Source: Opitutia bacterium
GTDB lineage: Bacteria > Verrucomicrobiota > Verrucomicrobiia > Opitutales > Opitutaceae
Direction of reading: 5' to 3'
Length of the DNA: 64,000 nucleotides
Assembly (NCBI GenBank): GCA_947472765.1
Contig: CANJCM010000012.1
Location: forward strand, 1 to 64,000
The position numbers and the translations under genes are program-made. The notes beneath the pieces were generated by a model. That model saw only the letters and a program-made list of their open reading frames with translations. It searched no databases and was not told the DNA's origin. Positions 36,858 to 45,080 of the stretch are shown one piece after another (within the stretch, counting starts at the first letter, position 1; every line of letters begins with the position of its first letter).

Positions 36858-37682
36858 TCAGACGCCTTTGAAATTCGGGGACCGCTTCTCGAGGAAGGCC
36901 GCCATGCCCTCGAGTCGGTCCTGCGACATATGATTGCGGAGGATCGCCACGCGCTCGAAGGCGAGCCCGTTCAGCGCGGAAGCCCCGACCGCCACCTGGA
37001 TGCACGCCTTCGTGCCCTGCACGGCAATCGGCGCGCGGGACGCAATCAGTTGAGCCAGCTCAACTGCCCGCGGGAGCGTCCGGGCGGGCGGGACCACTTC
37101 GACCGCGTAGCCCACACGATGCGCCGTGGCCGCGTCGATGGGTTCGCCGGTGAGCAGCATGTAGGTGGCGAGATTCGGGCCAACCTTGCGCGGCAGCCGT
37201 TGCGTGCCGCCGTCGCCCGCCATGCCGCCGGTCTTCACCTCGGGCTGACCGAACTTCGCGTTGTCGCCGGCAATCACGAAGTCGCAGCAGAGCGCGAGCT
37301 CGTTACCCGCGCCATAGGCGACGCCATTGACCGCGGCGATCAGCGGCTTCGGGAAAGTCTGCAGCGTATTCCAGGCTTCAACGCGGCGCGGATCGTTAAC
37401 GACGAGCGTCACGCCGTACTGCTGGAAATTCTTGATGTCGGCCCCGGCGGAAAAAATGGTCTCGTCGCCGGTGATCACAACGCAGCGAACATCGAGGTCG
37501 TCACGCGCCTCGGCGAGCAGCCGGCCCATTTCGACGACCATCGGATTGCTAAGCGCGTTGCGTTTCTCCGGCCGCGAAATCCGGATCACCATCACGTAGC
37601 CAGGCAGCCGCTCGGCCTGGATGCAGGCCGCGTCCGCCGGATCGCCGTAGGTCGGACGACTGTCAGGCGTGGAATCAGCCAC
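36858..37682 (-). CDS. Enoyl-CoA hydratase/isomerase (crotonase family)
   Basis: A 274-aa crotonase-fold protein. The oxyanion-hole segments FSAGADIKNF near 79-88 and VAYGAGNELALCCD near 118-131 are present. Both acidic catalytic positions seen in true hydratases occur (E in GNELAL and E in FGQPEVKTGG). It could hydrate an enoyl-CoA or do retro-aldol chemistry as in feruloyl-CoA hydratase/lyase. Start: a GTG with a GGGAG element about 8 bp upstream, overlapping the DapA-like stop by 8 bp; an ATG at 37745 would need a 71-bp overlap. Confidence 0.88.
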   Translation of the reverse strand: MADSTPDSRPTYGDPADAACIQAERLPGYVMVIRISRPEKRNALSNPMVVEMGRLLAEARDDLDVRCVVITGDETIFSAGADIKNFQQYGVTLVVNDPRRVEAWNTLQTFPKPLIAAVNGVAYGAGNELALCCDFVIAGDNAKFGQPEVKTGGMAGDGGTQRLPRKVGPNLATYMLLTGEPIDAATAHRVGYAVEVVPPARTLPRAVELAQLIASRAPIAVQGTKACIQVAVGASALNGLAFERVAILRNHMSQDRLEGMAAFLEKRSPNFKGV

Positions 37683-38622
37683 GGGCAGGGCTCCCGGCGG
37701 GGTGAAAGCGGGGGCTGGCCAGGTTGTGCGCCTTGAACGCCGCATCGATGTCGGCGCGGTCGGCCGGCGCGATCGTCGTGAACGGCGGGCGCACCTTCAT
37801 GTTCGGGAGAATGCCCTGGAGCTGCAGCGCGTATTTCGTCCGGACGCGATAGTCGCGGAGCGGCGTCCGCCAGCACACGCGAGCCAGCGGCCCGATCTTC
37901 TGCCAGATCTCGTAGGCCTCGGTGATCTTCCCTTCGACGGAGAGATTGTGCATCCGGACGATCTCGGCGGTCGCCGTGGCGGCGAAACCGATCAGCGCGC
38001 CGTCGCAGCCCATCAGCATGGCCTCGAGGATGAAGGTGTCGCTGCCGGTGAGGACACCGATCTTCCGCGGGGCGGAGTTGGCCTCGCGGACGTTGTCGAG
38101 CGTCTGCTCGACGTCGAAGGATGCGTCCTTGATCGCGACGATCGACGGAATCGCCGACAGCGCCGTGATGGTGCCCTTGGGGTATTTGCTGAAGACGGTC
38201 TGGAACGCGATCAGCGGGCACGTCGTCACCGCGGCGATCGCGCGATGGTAATCGACGACCATGTCGACGGTGACCGCGCCGATGAACGCGGGCAGCAGCG
38301 GGAAGAGCACGAGTCCGTCCGCCCCGGCCGCAATCAACTGCGGCGCCAGCGCGACGGCGGCGGCGGTGTGCGTGGCATTGACGCCCGAGAGCAGCAAACA
38401 GCGGCCACCGATCGCCGCCTTGCAGCGACGGATGACCTCGAGCTGCTCCGGAATCTCCAGGCAGCTCACCTCGCTGACCGCCATGTTCATGGCGATGGCC
38501 TTGGGGCCGCCGGCGGCGACCTGGCGGATGTAGCGATCGAGCGTGGGCCAGTCGATCGCGCCGTTATCGTCGTACGGAAGCACGGCAGCGGCGATGACAC
38601 CGGAGGACAGGGGATGGGACAT
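37675..38622 (-). CDS. Dihydrodipicolinate synthase-family lyase (not DapA itself)
   Basis: A 315-aa TIM-barrel class I aldolase of the DapA/NAL superfamily. The Schiff-base lysine is K165 in AIKDASF. The DapA signature GTTGE is replaced by NMAVSE near 46-51, and the catalytic tyrosine of LYN is replaced in AFQ near 139-141, so it is not a lysine-pathway enzyme. Relatives include keto-deoxy sugar acid dehydratases and hydratase-aldolases. First gene of the eight-gene operon and head-to-head with the LacI gene across a 117-bp gap holding an operator-like palindrome. ATG at 38622 is preferred over one 10 codons upstream. Confidence 0.87.
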   Translation of the reverse strand: MSHPLSSGVIAAAVLPYDDNGAIDWPTLDRYIRQVAAGGPKAIAMNMAVSEVSCLEIPEQLEVIRRCKAAIGGRCLLLSGVNATHTAAAVALAPQLIAAGADGLVLFPLLPAFIGAVTVDMVVDYHRAIAAVTTCPLIAFQTVFSKYPKGTITALSAIPSIVAIKDASFDVEQTLDNVREANSAPRKIGVLTGSDTFILEAMLMGCDGALIGFAATATAEIVRMHNLSVEGKITEAYEIWQKIGPLARVCWRTPLRDYRVRTKYALQLQGILPNMKVRPPFTTIAPADRADIDAAFKAHNLASPRFHPAGSPARG

Positions 38623-38658
38623 ACGCAGAGAGGGGTAAGAGCGACGCGACAAAAACGA

Positions 38659-38672
38659 TGAAAGCGCTTACA
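38659..38672. promoter_or_regulatory. LacI-family operator (cre-like palindrome)
   Basis: TGAAAGCGCTTACA fits the LacI/GalR-family consensus TGWAANCGNTNWCA with the central CG. It sits 37 bp upstream of the DapA-like start and 68 bp upstream of the LacI start, in the only gap between the regulator and the operon. Repression of both directions by the adjacent LacI protein is the simplest reading. Confidence 0.72.
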
Positions 38673-38739
38673 TCCGACCGGCAAGAAGATTTGGCGGCGT
38701 TTGCCGTGACAACGATTCCTCGCTCCGTAACGTGCCCGC

Positions 38740-39798
38740 GTGACTCGTCCGCACAAACCCGTCCGGCTCGCCGATGTGGCCCGTCGCGCCCGGGTCTCGA
38801 GCGCCACGGTTTCGCGGGTCTTGAACGATCCGCTGCTCGTGTCGGAGCAGGCCCGGAGCCGCGTCTTCCGCGCCATCGAGGAACTGAAATGGATCCCCAA
38901 CGGCGCAGCCAAGGCCCTGGCGTCCGCCCGTTCGCGAACGGTCGGCATTCTCATCCCCACCCTCGGCCACCAGAACTTCGGCGTGCTGATTGATGCCCTG
39001 CAGCGCGAGCTGAGCCGGGCGCATCTGACCCTGCTGCTCGCCTGCGACGAAGCCTCCCCGGAACGGCGCGTGCAGCAGGCCCGCAAAATGGTCGAACGCG
39101 GGATCGAGTGTCTCGTGTTGATCGGCGAGTCGCACCCGCCTGCCCTCTTCGATCTGCTCGACGCCTACCGCGTGCCGCGCGTCATCACTTACACCTCGGG
39201 CCGGGATCGCCGGCATCCGTGCATCGGTTTCGACAACCACGCCGCTTCGGTGCAGCTCACGCGTCACCTGCTTTCCCTCGGCCACCGCAGCTTCGGCATG
39301 ATTGCGCATCTCGTGGAGGGCAACGATCGCATCCAGCAGCGTATCGCCGGCGTGCAGGAGACGCTGCGCAAGGAGGGAATCACGATCCCTCCCGCGCATT
39401 ACGCCCAGGTTGACAGCCGTTATGTCACCAGCGGTCGCGACGGACTGCGCCGTATTCTGGCCGCGCGGAAGGATCGTCCGTCCGCGCTCATCTGCACGAA
39501 CGACTACATCGCCACCGGCGCCATCATCGAGGCCCGGCACCTGGGCATCGCCGTTCCGCAGGACTTAAGCATCGCGGGATTCGATGACACGGACATGTCC
39601 GCGCACCTGAATCCCCCGCTCACCACGATCCGGGTGCCGAGTCGCGAGATGGGCGAGGCCGTCGCGCGATATATCATCGATTACCTCGAGCACGGGAAGG
39701 CGCAGACGCCAGGCCCGATGGAGGCGCCGCTGATTGTGCGCGAGAGCACGGCGGCGGCGAAGAAGACAACGTCGCCTCGACGTTCCCGCGGCCGGTAG
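38740..39798 (+). CDS. LacI-family transcriptional regulator
   Basis: A 352-aa regulator. The N-terminal helix-turn-helix is RLADVARRARVSSATVSRVL near 9-28, with the hinge helix WIPNGAAKALAS near 51-62 that inserts into the operator's central CG. A type I periplasmic-binding-like ligand domain follows: TVGILIPTLGHQNFG, CIGFDNHAAS, GFDDTDMSAHLNPPLTTI. A basic tail (KKTTSPRRSRGR) ends the protein. The start is GTG at 38740. It probably controls the divergent operon; the inducer is likely the imported compound or a metabolite. Confidence 0.93.
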   Translation: MTRPHKPVRLADVARRARVSSATVSRVLNDPLLVSEQARSRVFRAIEELKWIPNGAAKALASARSRTVGILIPTLGHQNFGVLIDALQRELSRAHLTLLLACDEASPERRVQQARKMVERGIECLVLIGESHPPALFDLLDAYRVPRVITYTSGRDRRHPCIGFDNHAASVQLTRHLLSLGHRSFGMIAHLVEGNDRIQQRIAGVQETLRKEGITIPPAHYAQVDSRYVTSGRDGLRRILAARKDRPSALICTNDYIATGAIIEARHLGIAVPQDLSIAGFDDTDMSAHLNPPLTTIRVPSREMGEAVARYIIDYLEHGKAQTPGPMEAPLIVRESTAAAKKTTSPRRSRGR

Positions 39799-39829
39799 AG
39801 CGGGTAAGGAAGCGCGGAACGAAATTTGA

Positions 39830-40166
39830 GGCGTGGACGAGCCACGCCCCTACGAGGCTTTTCGTCCGGGATCACGCTACGACGCACCACACCCCGGCGC
39901 TGCGCGCGATCCCTCTCGAGAGGGGATCTTGGGAAATGCGCATCATGAAGGAACCTCGCGTAAGGGGTCAGGTGAACAGGAAGGCCGGGGAGTTCGGGAA
40001 GCAAAGACCCAGTTTCGAGCATCCGGTCGAGTTTCACTCCGTGTACTCAGTGTAATCCGTGGTCACAATCCGGACGTTTGACCGCGGAGCGCACCGAATG
40101 CACGGAATCGATGGTCGCCACTGCCACGACCCATCTGTGTCCATCAGTGTCCATCTGTGGTTCACT
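39830..40166. repeat. Repeats in the 387-bp gap 39799-40185
   Basis: Contains a family A-like hairpin GGCGTGGACGAGCCACGCC (39830-39853) and CCCCGGCGCTGCGCGC with CTCGAGAGGGGATC (39891-39930, shared in part with 52645-52675). It also holds an ATCTGTGTCC array of three units (40131-40166) at about 11-nt spacing. No gene; the flanking genes converge here. Confidence 0.65.
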
Positions 40167-40185
40167 GCCCGGCTTTGGAGCGTCG

Positions 40186-41214
40186 TCAGGACGCCGGACG
40201 CAGCACGGCCTTCACGATCTCACCGTGGTGCATTTTCTCGAAGGCCTCGTGCCATGACTCGAGCGCCCACACGCCACCGAGGATCGGCCGCACATCGAGT
40301 TTGCCGGAGGCGAGCAGCGCGAGGACGCGTTCCCAGATCGGCCAGTTGTGGCTGAAGCTACCCTGCAGCGTGACGTTCTTCTGCACCAGCGGATCGAGCG
40401 AGAAGTTCAGCGGCTGCGGACCCCAGCCCACTTTGGCAATCCAACCCGCGGGCCGTACCAGTTCGAGCGCGGTCTTCAGTGCCGCGGACACCCCGGCCGC
40501 ATCAACGACGCCATCAACGCCGAGGCCGTCGCGGGCCTTCGCCCACTCGGTCGCATCGCCGACGATCACGTCGCAACCGTAGGCCCGCGCCGTCTCGAGC
40601 CGGCGTTGATCGCGTTCGAGTCCCACGAGCGCCACTTCGGCCCCGGCCAGCCTGGCCATCGCGGCGCAGAGAATTCCAATCGGCCCCGGCCCGAGGACAA
40701 TCACGCGATCGCCGGGCTGGATGCGGGCATTCTGAATCACGGCATTGTAGGCGACGCAGCACGGCTCGGTGAGCGCGGCGTGCTCCATTAAGAGACCCGC
40801 CGGCACCGCGTGCAGGCAGCGCGCGGGGACACGGACGAAACGCGTCATCGCACCATCGACACCATAGCCAAAGCCACGCCGCGTCGGATCGAGATTGTAG
40901 AGTCCGGCGCGGGTCAGCGGGCTGTTCGGATCGATCACCGCGGCCGTCTCGCTCACCACGCGATCGCCCTCACTCCAGCCACGAACGGCGGCGCCCTTCG
41001 CGGCGATCACGCCGCCAAACTCGTGGCCGAGGACCACGGGATAATTGACCTTCCAGCTGTGCGAACCGGTCCACTGGTGCAGATCGCTGCCGCAGACGCC
41101 GACGGCCTCGACGGCGAGGATCACGTCGTCCGGTCCCGGCTCGGGCCGGGCGAACTCGCGAATCTCGACGCTATGCGGGACGGAGGAGAAATTGACGACG
41201 GCCGCGGATTTCAT
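40186..41214 (-). CDS. Medium-chain alcohol dehydrogenase (threonine/sorbitol dehydrogenase-like)
   Basis: A 342-aa MDR protein. Catalytic-zinc ligands are visible in GVCGSDLHQW near 38-47 and GHEFGGVI near 63-70. The Rossmann motif is VIVLGPGPIGIL near 170-181. The lobe that usually holds four structural-zinc cysteines (after GDRVV) reads SETAAVIDPNSPLTRAG without any Cys, so structural zinc is probably absent. It lies 25 bp downstream of the OMPDC-family gene and is likely co-transcribed. Substrate probably a sugar alcohol or keto-sugar. Confidence 0.87.
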   Translation of the reverse strand: MKSAAVVNFSSVPHSVEIREFARPEPGPDDVILAVEAVGVCGSDLHQWTGSHSWKVNYPVVLGHEFGGVIAAKGAAVRGWSEGDRVVSETAAVIDPNSPLTRAGLYNLDPTRRGFGYGVDGAMTRFVRVPARCLHAVPAGLLMEHAALTEPCCVAYNAVIQNARIQPGDRVIVLGPGPIGILCAAMARLAGAEVALVGLERDQRRLETARAYGCDVIVGDATEWAKARDGLGVDGVVDAAGVSAALKTALELVRPAGWIAKVGWGPQPLNFSLDPLVQKNVTLQGSFSHNWPIWERVLALLASGKLDVRPILGGVWALESWHEAFEKMHHGEIVKAVLRPAS

Positions 41215-41239
41215 GGGTAAATAGGTGCGGAGACTCGAC

Positions 41240-41950
41240 TCAACGACGCCCGCCCACCGGCACATCGCCGTAGGCATGAACGCGCTCGCAGATGTAACGC
41301 AGCTTGTCCTCGAGTCCGCCGCCGGCGGTCTTGAAGGCGGCATCGTCGATGGCGAGCGGCGCACCCAACACGACGAGCGGCGCGCCGTATTCGGGCGTGC
41401 GGATCGCCTGCTCCGTCGTCAACCCGCCGACAGCCTGCACCGGGACGCGCACGGCCGCCACGACTTCGCGGAGCTGATCAAGCGGACTCGGCATGCGGCG
41501 ACCCGCGGCCGCGATGCCGCGGCGTTCGTCGTAGCCGATGTGGTGAATCACGTAATCGCAGCCGAGATCCTCGATCCACTTCGCGCCGGCGATCATGTCG
41601 GGGCAGCCGAGGTTGTCGCCCATGACTTTCACGCCGCAGTCGCGCCCCGCCTTCACGACGCACTTCAGCGTCTCCTCATGTGCCCGGGCCATCACGACGA
41701 CATGCGTGGCGCCGGCCCGCGCCATCATCTCGGCCTCGAGGTAACCGCCGTCCATGGTCTTCAAGTCCGCCACAATCGGCACTCCCGGAAAACGTTCCCG
41801 CAATGCCCGCACGCCATGCAGGCCCTCGGCCAGGATGAGAGGCGTTCCTGCTTCCAGCCAGTCGACGCCGGCGCGGCGCGCGAGGGCGGCGGTCGCGAGC
41901 GCCTCGTCGAGGTTCGTCAGGTCGAGCGAGATTTGGACGACGGGGAGCAT
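41240..41950 (-). CDS. OMPDC-superfamily enzyme (hexulose-6-phosphate synthase/KGPDC-like)
   Basis: A 236-aa beta/alpha barrel. The superfamily DxKxxD motif is present as ADLKTMDGG near 61-69, and the N-terminus VQISLDLTNLDEAL and EAGTPLILAEG near 33-43 resemble 3-hexulose-6-phosphate synthase and 3-keto-L-gulonate-6-phosphate decarboxylase. There is an insertion after the DxK region (NLGCPDMIAGAKW) and a longer C-terminus. It pairs with the alcohol dehydrogenase downstream. No matching phosphohexuloisomerase is in the window, so formaldehyde fixation is not supported; a sugar-acid route is more likely. Confidence 0.8.
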   Translation of the reverse strand: MLPVVQISLDLTNLDEALATAALARRAGVDWLEAGTPLILAEGLHGVRALRERFPGVPIVADLKTMDGGYLEAEMMARAGATHVVVMARAHEETLKCVVKAGRDCGVKVMGDNLGCPDMIAGAKWIEDLGCDYVIHHIGYDERRGIAAAGRRMPSPLDQLREVVAAVRVPVQAVGGLTTEQAIRTPEYGAPLVVLGAPLAIDDAAFKTAGGGLEDKLRYICERVHAYGDVPVGGRR

Positions 41951-41955
41951 GGGGC

Positions 41956-42088
41956 GGAAAGTGGGAGTTAAGAGTTAGGAGTTAAGAGTGGAAGCGGGAA
42001 GACGATGTGCGGCGCAGGGCGGCACACTGCTGCTCAATACTGAACGTGGTGGCCGCGCGACTTCTCCCTCCTAACTCACAATTACTAA
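41956..42088. repeat. Family G palindromic repeat, second copy
   Basis: GTGGGAGTTAAGAGTTAGGA on the left and CTAACTCACAATTACTAACT on the right form imperfect inverted arms, as at 28119-28242. It separates the thioesterase stop from the OMPDC-family start. Confidence 0.7.
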
Positions 42089-42089
42089 C

Positions 42090-42518
42090 TCACACTTTCT
42101 TCTCCACTGAAGGGCGGGAGGCGAAAGCAGTATTCATCGCCGTCACCACATTCGCCGGCGGGCGCACGGGCTTGCCCTCGCGATCGACGAAGGCGTGCAT
42201 CGTCTGGCCGGTCGCGAGCAGCTCGCTGCCGCGATAAACTTCATACTCGAGGCGGATGCGCAGCGCCGGCTTCTCCCGCATCTTCGTCACGATGGTCAGC
42301 GTGTCGTCGTACAGCGCAGGCCGCACATATTTCACCGCGACCTCGAGCACGGGCAGGCGGAAACCATCGGCTTCGAGCTGGCGGTAAGGGAGCCCCATTT
42401 CCTTGAGCAGGGTCGTGCGACCGATCTCGAACCACGGGAGATAATTCCCGTGATACACGATGCCCATCATGTCGGTTTCGGCGTACCGAACCGTAACTTG
42501 TTGACGCGATTCAATCAT
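42090..42518 (-). CDS. Acyl-CoA thioesterase (4HBT/YbgC hotdog fold)
   Basis: A 142-aa hotdog protein of the 4-hydroxybenzoyl-CoA thioesterase/YbgC group: VRYAETDMMGIVYHGNYLPW near 10-29 holds the catalytic Asp (D16) and the GxVxxxxY motif, and YRGSELLATGQTMHAFVD near 95-112 is the second strand pair. It hydrolyses short acyl-CoA or acyl-ACP thioesters in the cytoplasm. Its ATG overlaps the glycosyltransferase stop by 4 bp, so the two genes are coupled. Confidence 0.88.
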   Translation of the reverse strand: MIESRQQVTVRYAETDMMGIVYHGNYLPWFEIGRTTLLKEMGLPYRQLEADGFRLPVLEVAVKYVRPALYDDTLTIVTKMREKPALRIRLEYEVYRGSELLATGQTMHAFVDREGKPVRPPANVVTAMNTAFASRPSVEKKV

Positions 42519-43672
42519 GGAACGGACCACGCAGGGTTGAACAAAGCCTCGGCCGATTCCCGCCAGCAATTGCGGGTGGCCCACTCCCGGCCGGCCGCGC
42601 CAAGGCGATGGCGGAGTTCCGGATCGTGAATCAATTTCTCGAAGGCGGCCGCGAGCTGCGCCGGACGGTGCGGCGGCACGAGCAGTCCGGTCACGCCATC
42701 GACGACCGCCTCGGCCACCCCGCCAACATCGTGCGCGACCACCGGCAGCGCGTGCGCCGCAGCTTCGAGGTAAACGAGTCCGAACCCCTCGACGCTGTGA
42801 TCGAGATCCACGCTGGTCATCGCGAAGATGTCCGCCCCTTCGTACACGGCCGCGAGTTCGGAATCCGGCAGGTTGCCGAAGAAGCGAACCGTCAAATCCG
42901 GCGTCGCGGTCGCAGCCGCGCGCAGCCGGGCCTCGTAGTCGCCCTTGTTCGCCGAGCCGACCACCCAGTATTCGATCCGGCGCCGCACTTCGGAAGGGAG
43001 CGCCTGCAGGGCCTCGAGCGTGAGCAACTGCCCCTTGCGCGGATGCAGGCGGCCGACGGTCAGGACGACGACCTTGTCCTTTGATCGCGGAACTCGCGGC
43101 GGCACGACGGCAAAATCCGAGCGCAGCGCGCCGGGAGTCAGGTAAATCTTGTCCGCCGCTTCCGGAAAATTCGCGAGCAGCAGTTCCTGGGTGTAGTTGC
43201 TGAGCGTGCTGATCCGGGTGGCCCGTCGAATCAATTGTCCCGCCAGCCAGCGGCGAAGCGGGTGCTGGCTGAGGGTGAGGATTTCGGACCCGTGGAAAGT
43301 CAGGATCAGCCGTTCCGGCCTGAAGGCGCGAAAGAACTGCAACAGCATCATCGTCATCATGGGGCCCGGCTCGGGCAGATAGACGGTGGCCCGTCGTAGT
43401 TGACGGCGATGGCGGACGAGTTCGACGGCCAGTTTGAGCTGACAGATTAAGTCGTGCGTCCCGCGGAGTGGCATCCGGCGAATCCGGAACGGCCAGTCCG
43501 CCTTCTCGTCGGCGGTTCCGGCCGACTGCGCCCAGACCTCGATATTGTAACCCAGCGCGGCCGAGGCCCGGGCAATCTCCTCGGCAAACGTAGCGATGCC
43601 ACCGCGGCGCGGGTAGAATTCGTGGGTGATGAGGAAGACCGGCAATCCGGGGGCCGAGGTGAGGGCGCTCAT
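42515..43672 (-). CDS. Glycosyltransferase family 4
   Basis: A 385-aa GT-B glycosyltransferase. The N-terminal acceptor domain begins FLITHEFYPRRGGIATF near 13-29. The C-terminal donor domain has VGRLHPRKGQL near 215-225, YEGADIFAMTS near 290-300 and EGFGLVYLEAAAHALPVVA near 307-325 (EX7E motif). It transfers a sugar from an activated donor to a lipid or glycan acceptor at the membrane. Coupled to a thioesterase and followed, divergently, by an ACP-dehydratase fusion, hinting at glycolipid synthesis. The ATG at 43672 is preferred; the 36 extra upstream residues are Pro/Arg-rich noise. Confidence 0.9.
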   Translation of the reverse strand: MSALTSAPGLPVFLITHEFYPRRGGIATFAEEIARASAALGYNIEVWAQSAGTADEKADWPFRIRRMPLRGTHDLICQLKLAVELVRHRRQLRRATVYLPEPGPMMTMMLLQFFRAFRPERLILTFHGSEILTLSQHPLRRWLAGQLIRRATRISTLSNYTQELLLANFPEAADKIYLTPGALRSDFAVVPPRVPRSKDKVVVLTVGRLHPRKGQLLTLEALQALPSEVRRRIEYWVVGSANKGDYEARLRAAATATPDLTVRFFGNLPDSELAAVYEGADIFAMTSVDLDHSVEGFGLVYLEAAAHALPVVAHDVGGVAEAVVDGVTGLLVPPHRPAQLAAAFEKLIHDPELRHRLGAAGREWATRNCWRESAEALFNPAWSVP

Positions 43673-43896
43673 GCGAGGGTCTCGCGCCGGCGAGGGACAC
43701 GTGGGACCGGGGGTGTCAGTAGGTGCAGCAGGATCGCGTGGCAAGCGCGCTGACCGCGACTGGGGAAAATCGGCGGACAACTTGCAGGGCCTGATGCGTA
43801 GCGCGGCACTTTGGTCTCCTGAAAGGGACGAAAGAGCATCTCTCGCCGGAAATAATGGGTTTACTTAAGTCCGGCCTAATCCCAAAAGGACGAACC

Positions 43897-44895
43897 ATGT
43901 CTGAAGCTGCCGCTCATGCTACGCCAGGCTCGAGCAAGCCAATTCCCAATACGCTTAAGCCATTCGCCCCCGAGGACGAAGTCGCGCTGCGGGAGACCTT
44001 AAAGCGTTGTTCACCGTCGACTTTCGAAGCTGCCGTCCAGTTCCGAAAGACGGGCAATGCGGAGCACGTTCCCGCGGTTGTCATTGGGGTGATCGAGCGT
44101 TTCGTGGAGCCCGATCTGCGGATCAAGCTGAAGGATGCCGGGGAGGACCTTCGACTCATCGAAGACCTCGGCATCGATTCACTCACGATGATGGAGATCG
44201 TCATCCTTGTGGAGGAGGTCCTCCAGTTGACTATCAACAACGACGAACTCCGGAATCTCCGAACCGTCGGCGACGTGAAGACCTTCATCGACTGCAAGAT
44301 TCGCGGTTTGCCGCTGCCGAAGCCGACGAAGTTCATCCCGATCGAACACATCGGAGCCGTGCTCCCGATGCAGCCGCCTTTCCTGTTCCTCAACGAGGCG
44401 ACCGTCAGTTCCACCACCGCGAACGGGAAATACAAGATCTCCGGCCAGGAGTACTTCCTCCAGGGCCACTTCAAGGACAACCCGGTCATGCCGGCCTCGA
44501 TCATGCTCGAGGCGCTGGGCCAGCTCGCGGTGCTGTATCTATTGGAAGGTGCGCCGACCGAACCGGGCAAGGTCATCAGTCCGCAAACCATTTTCTTCAC
44601 CGGTTGCGAAGGCGTTCGCGCCCATCGCGTCTGCAAGCCGGGCGACATCCTCAGTCTCTCGATCAAACCAAAGCGGATGAAGATGCCGCTCGCGACCTTC
44701 GAAGGTGCGATTCGCGTGGGTCAGGAGAAGGCCGTCATCGCCGAGGAAATCACGCTGACCTTTGCGTTTGTCGACGCGGTCAACGTCCCGGTTCCGATCT
44801 CGGAGACGGGGGTGCACGCCACGGGCACCGTCGCAACGGCCGAAGCGCCGGCGGCTACGGCGGCCTCTCCGGTCCGCGCCGCGATCAGCGCCTGA
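43897..44895 (+). CDS. Acyl carrier protein fused to FabZ-type dehydratase
   Basis: A 332-aa fusion. Residues about 60-135 form an ACP domain with the phosphopantetheine serine S95 in DLGIDSLTMMEIV. Residues about 148-310 form a hotdog domain of the 3-hydroxyacyl-ACP dehydratase type: LPMQPPFLFLNE near 156-167, catalytic H191 in GHFKDNPVMPAS and E205 in MLEALGQ. FabZ's PG is PA here. The Ala/Pro-rich tail is probably disordered. AAAAGGA lies about 7 bp before the ATG. A covalent carrier-dehydratase suggests a dedicated acyl modification (specialised lipid or polyene) rather than bulk fatty acid synthesis. It is head-to-head with the glycosyltransferase-thioesterase pair. Confidence 0.9.
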   Translation: MSEAAAHATPGSSKPIPNTLKPFAPEDEVALRETLKRCSPSTFEAAVQFRKTGNAEHVPAVVIGVIERFVEPDLRIKLKDAGEDLRLIEDLGIDSLTMMEIVILVEEVLQLTINNDELRNLRTVGDVKTFIDCKIRGLPLPKPTKFIPIEHIGAVLPMQPPFLFLNEATVSSTTANGKYKISGQEYFLQGHFKDNPVMPASIMLEALGQLAVLYLLEGAPTEPGKVISPQTIFFTGCEGVRAHRVCKPGDILSLSIKPKRMKMPLATFEGAIRVGQEKAVIAEEITLTFAFVDAVNVPVPISETGVHATGTVATAEAPAATAASPVRAAISA

Positions 44896-44935
44896 GTCGA
44901 AAGTGGTGGGGCCAGGGTTTTCGATTCCGCAATGC

Positions 44936-45056
44936 TGTCATTCTGAGCGAAGCAAAGAATCCATGCCTTGGATTGGCGGTCTCCGTCTAGCGGGCAGCGG
45001 GACGACGTGCTGCGAAGCGTCCAAGAAGTCCCTGCCCTCACGGACGTGGCTATACC
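44936..45056. repeat. Family D unit and partial family C element
   Basis: TGTCATTCTGAGCGAAGCAA (44936-44962, family D) is followed by a degraded family C copy (44986-45056) that keeps GCGAAGCGTCCAAGAAGTCC and CCCTCACGG but has lost one hairpin arm. It fills the gap 44896-45080 between convergent genes. Confidence 0.6.
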
Positions 45057-45080
45057 CGGGCCGCGCCCACTAATTGGAAA

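Noticed and set aside
37675-38622. dapA of lysine biosynthesis
   Set aside because: The Schiff-base lysine is kept, but GTTGE and the LYN tyrosine are replaced, and the gene lies in a catabolic operon.
41240-41950. Formaldehyde-fixing ribulose monophosphate pathway
   Set aside because: Only a synthase-like barrel is present; no 6-phospho-3-hexuloisomerase is in the window, and the barrel has non-canonical insertions.
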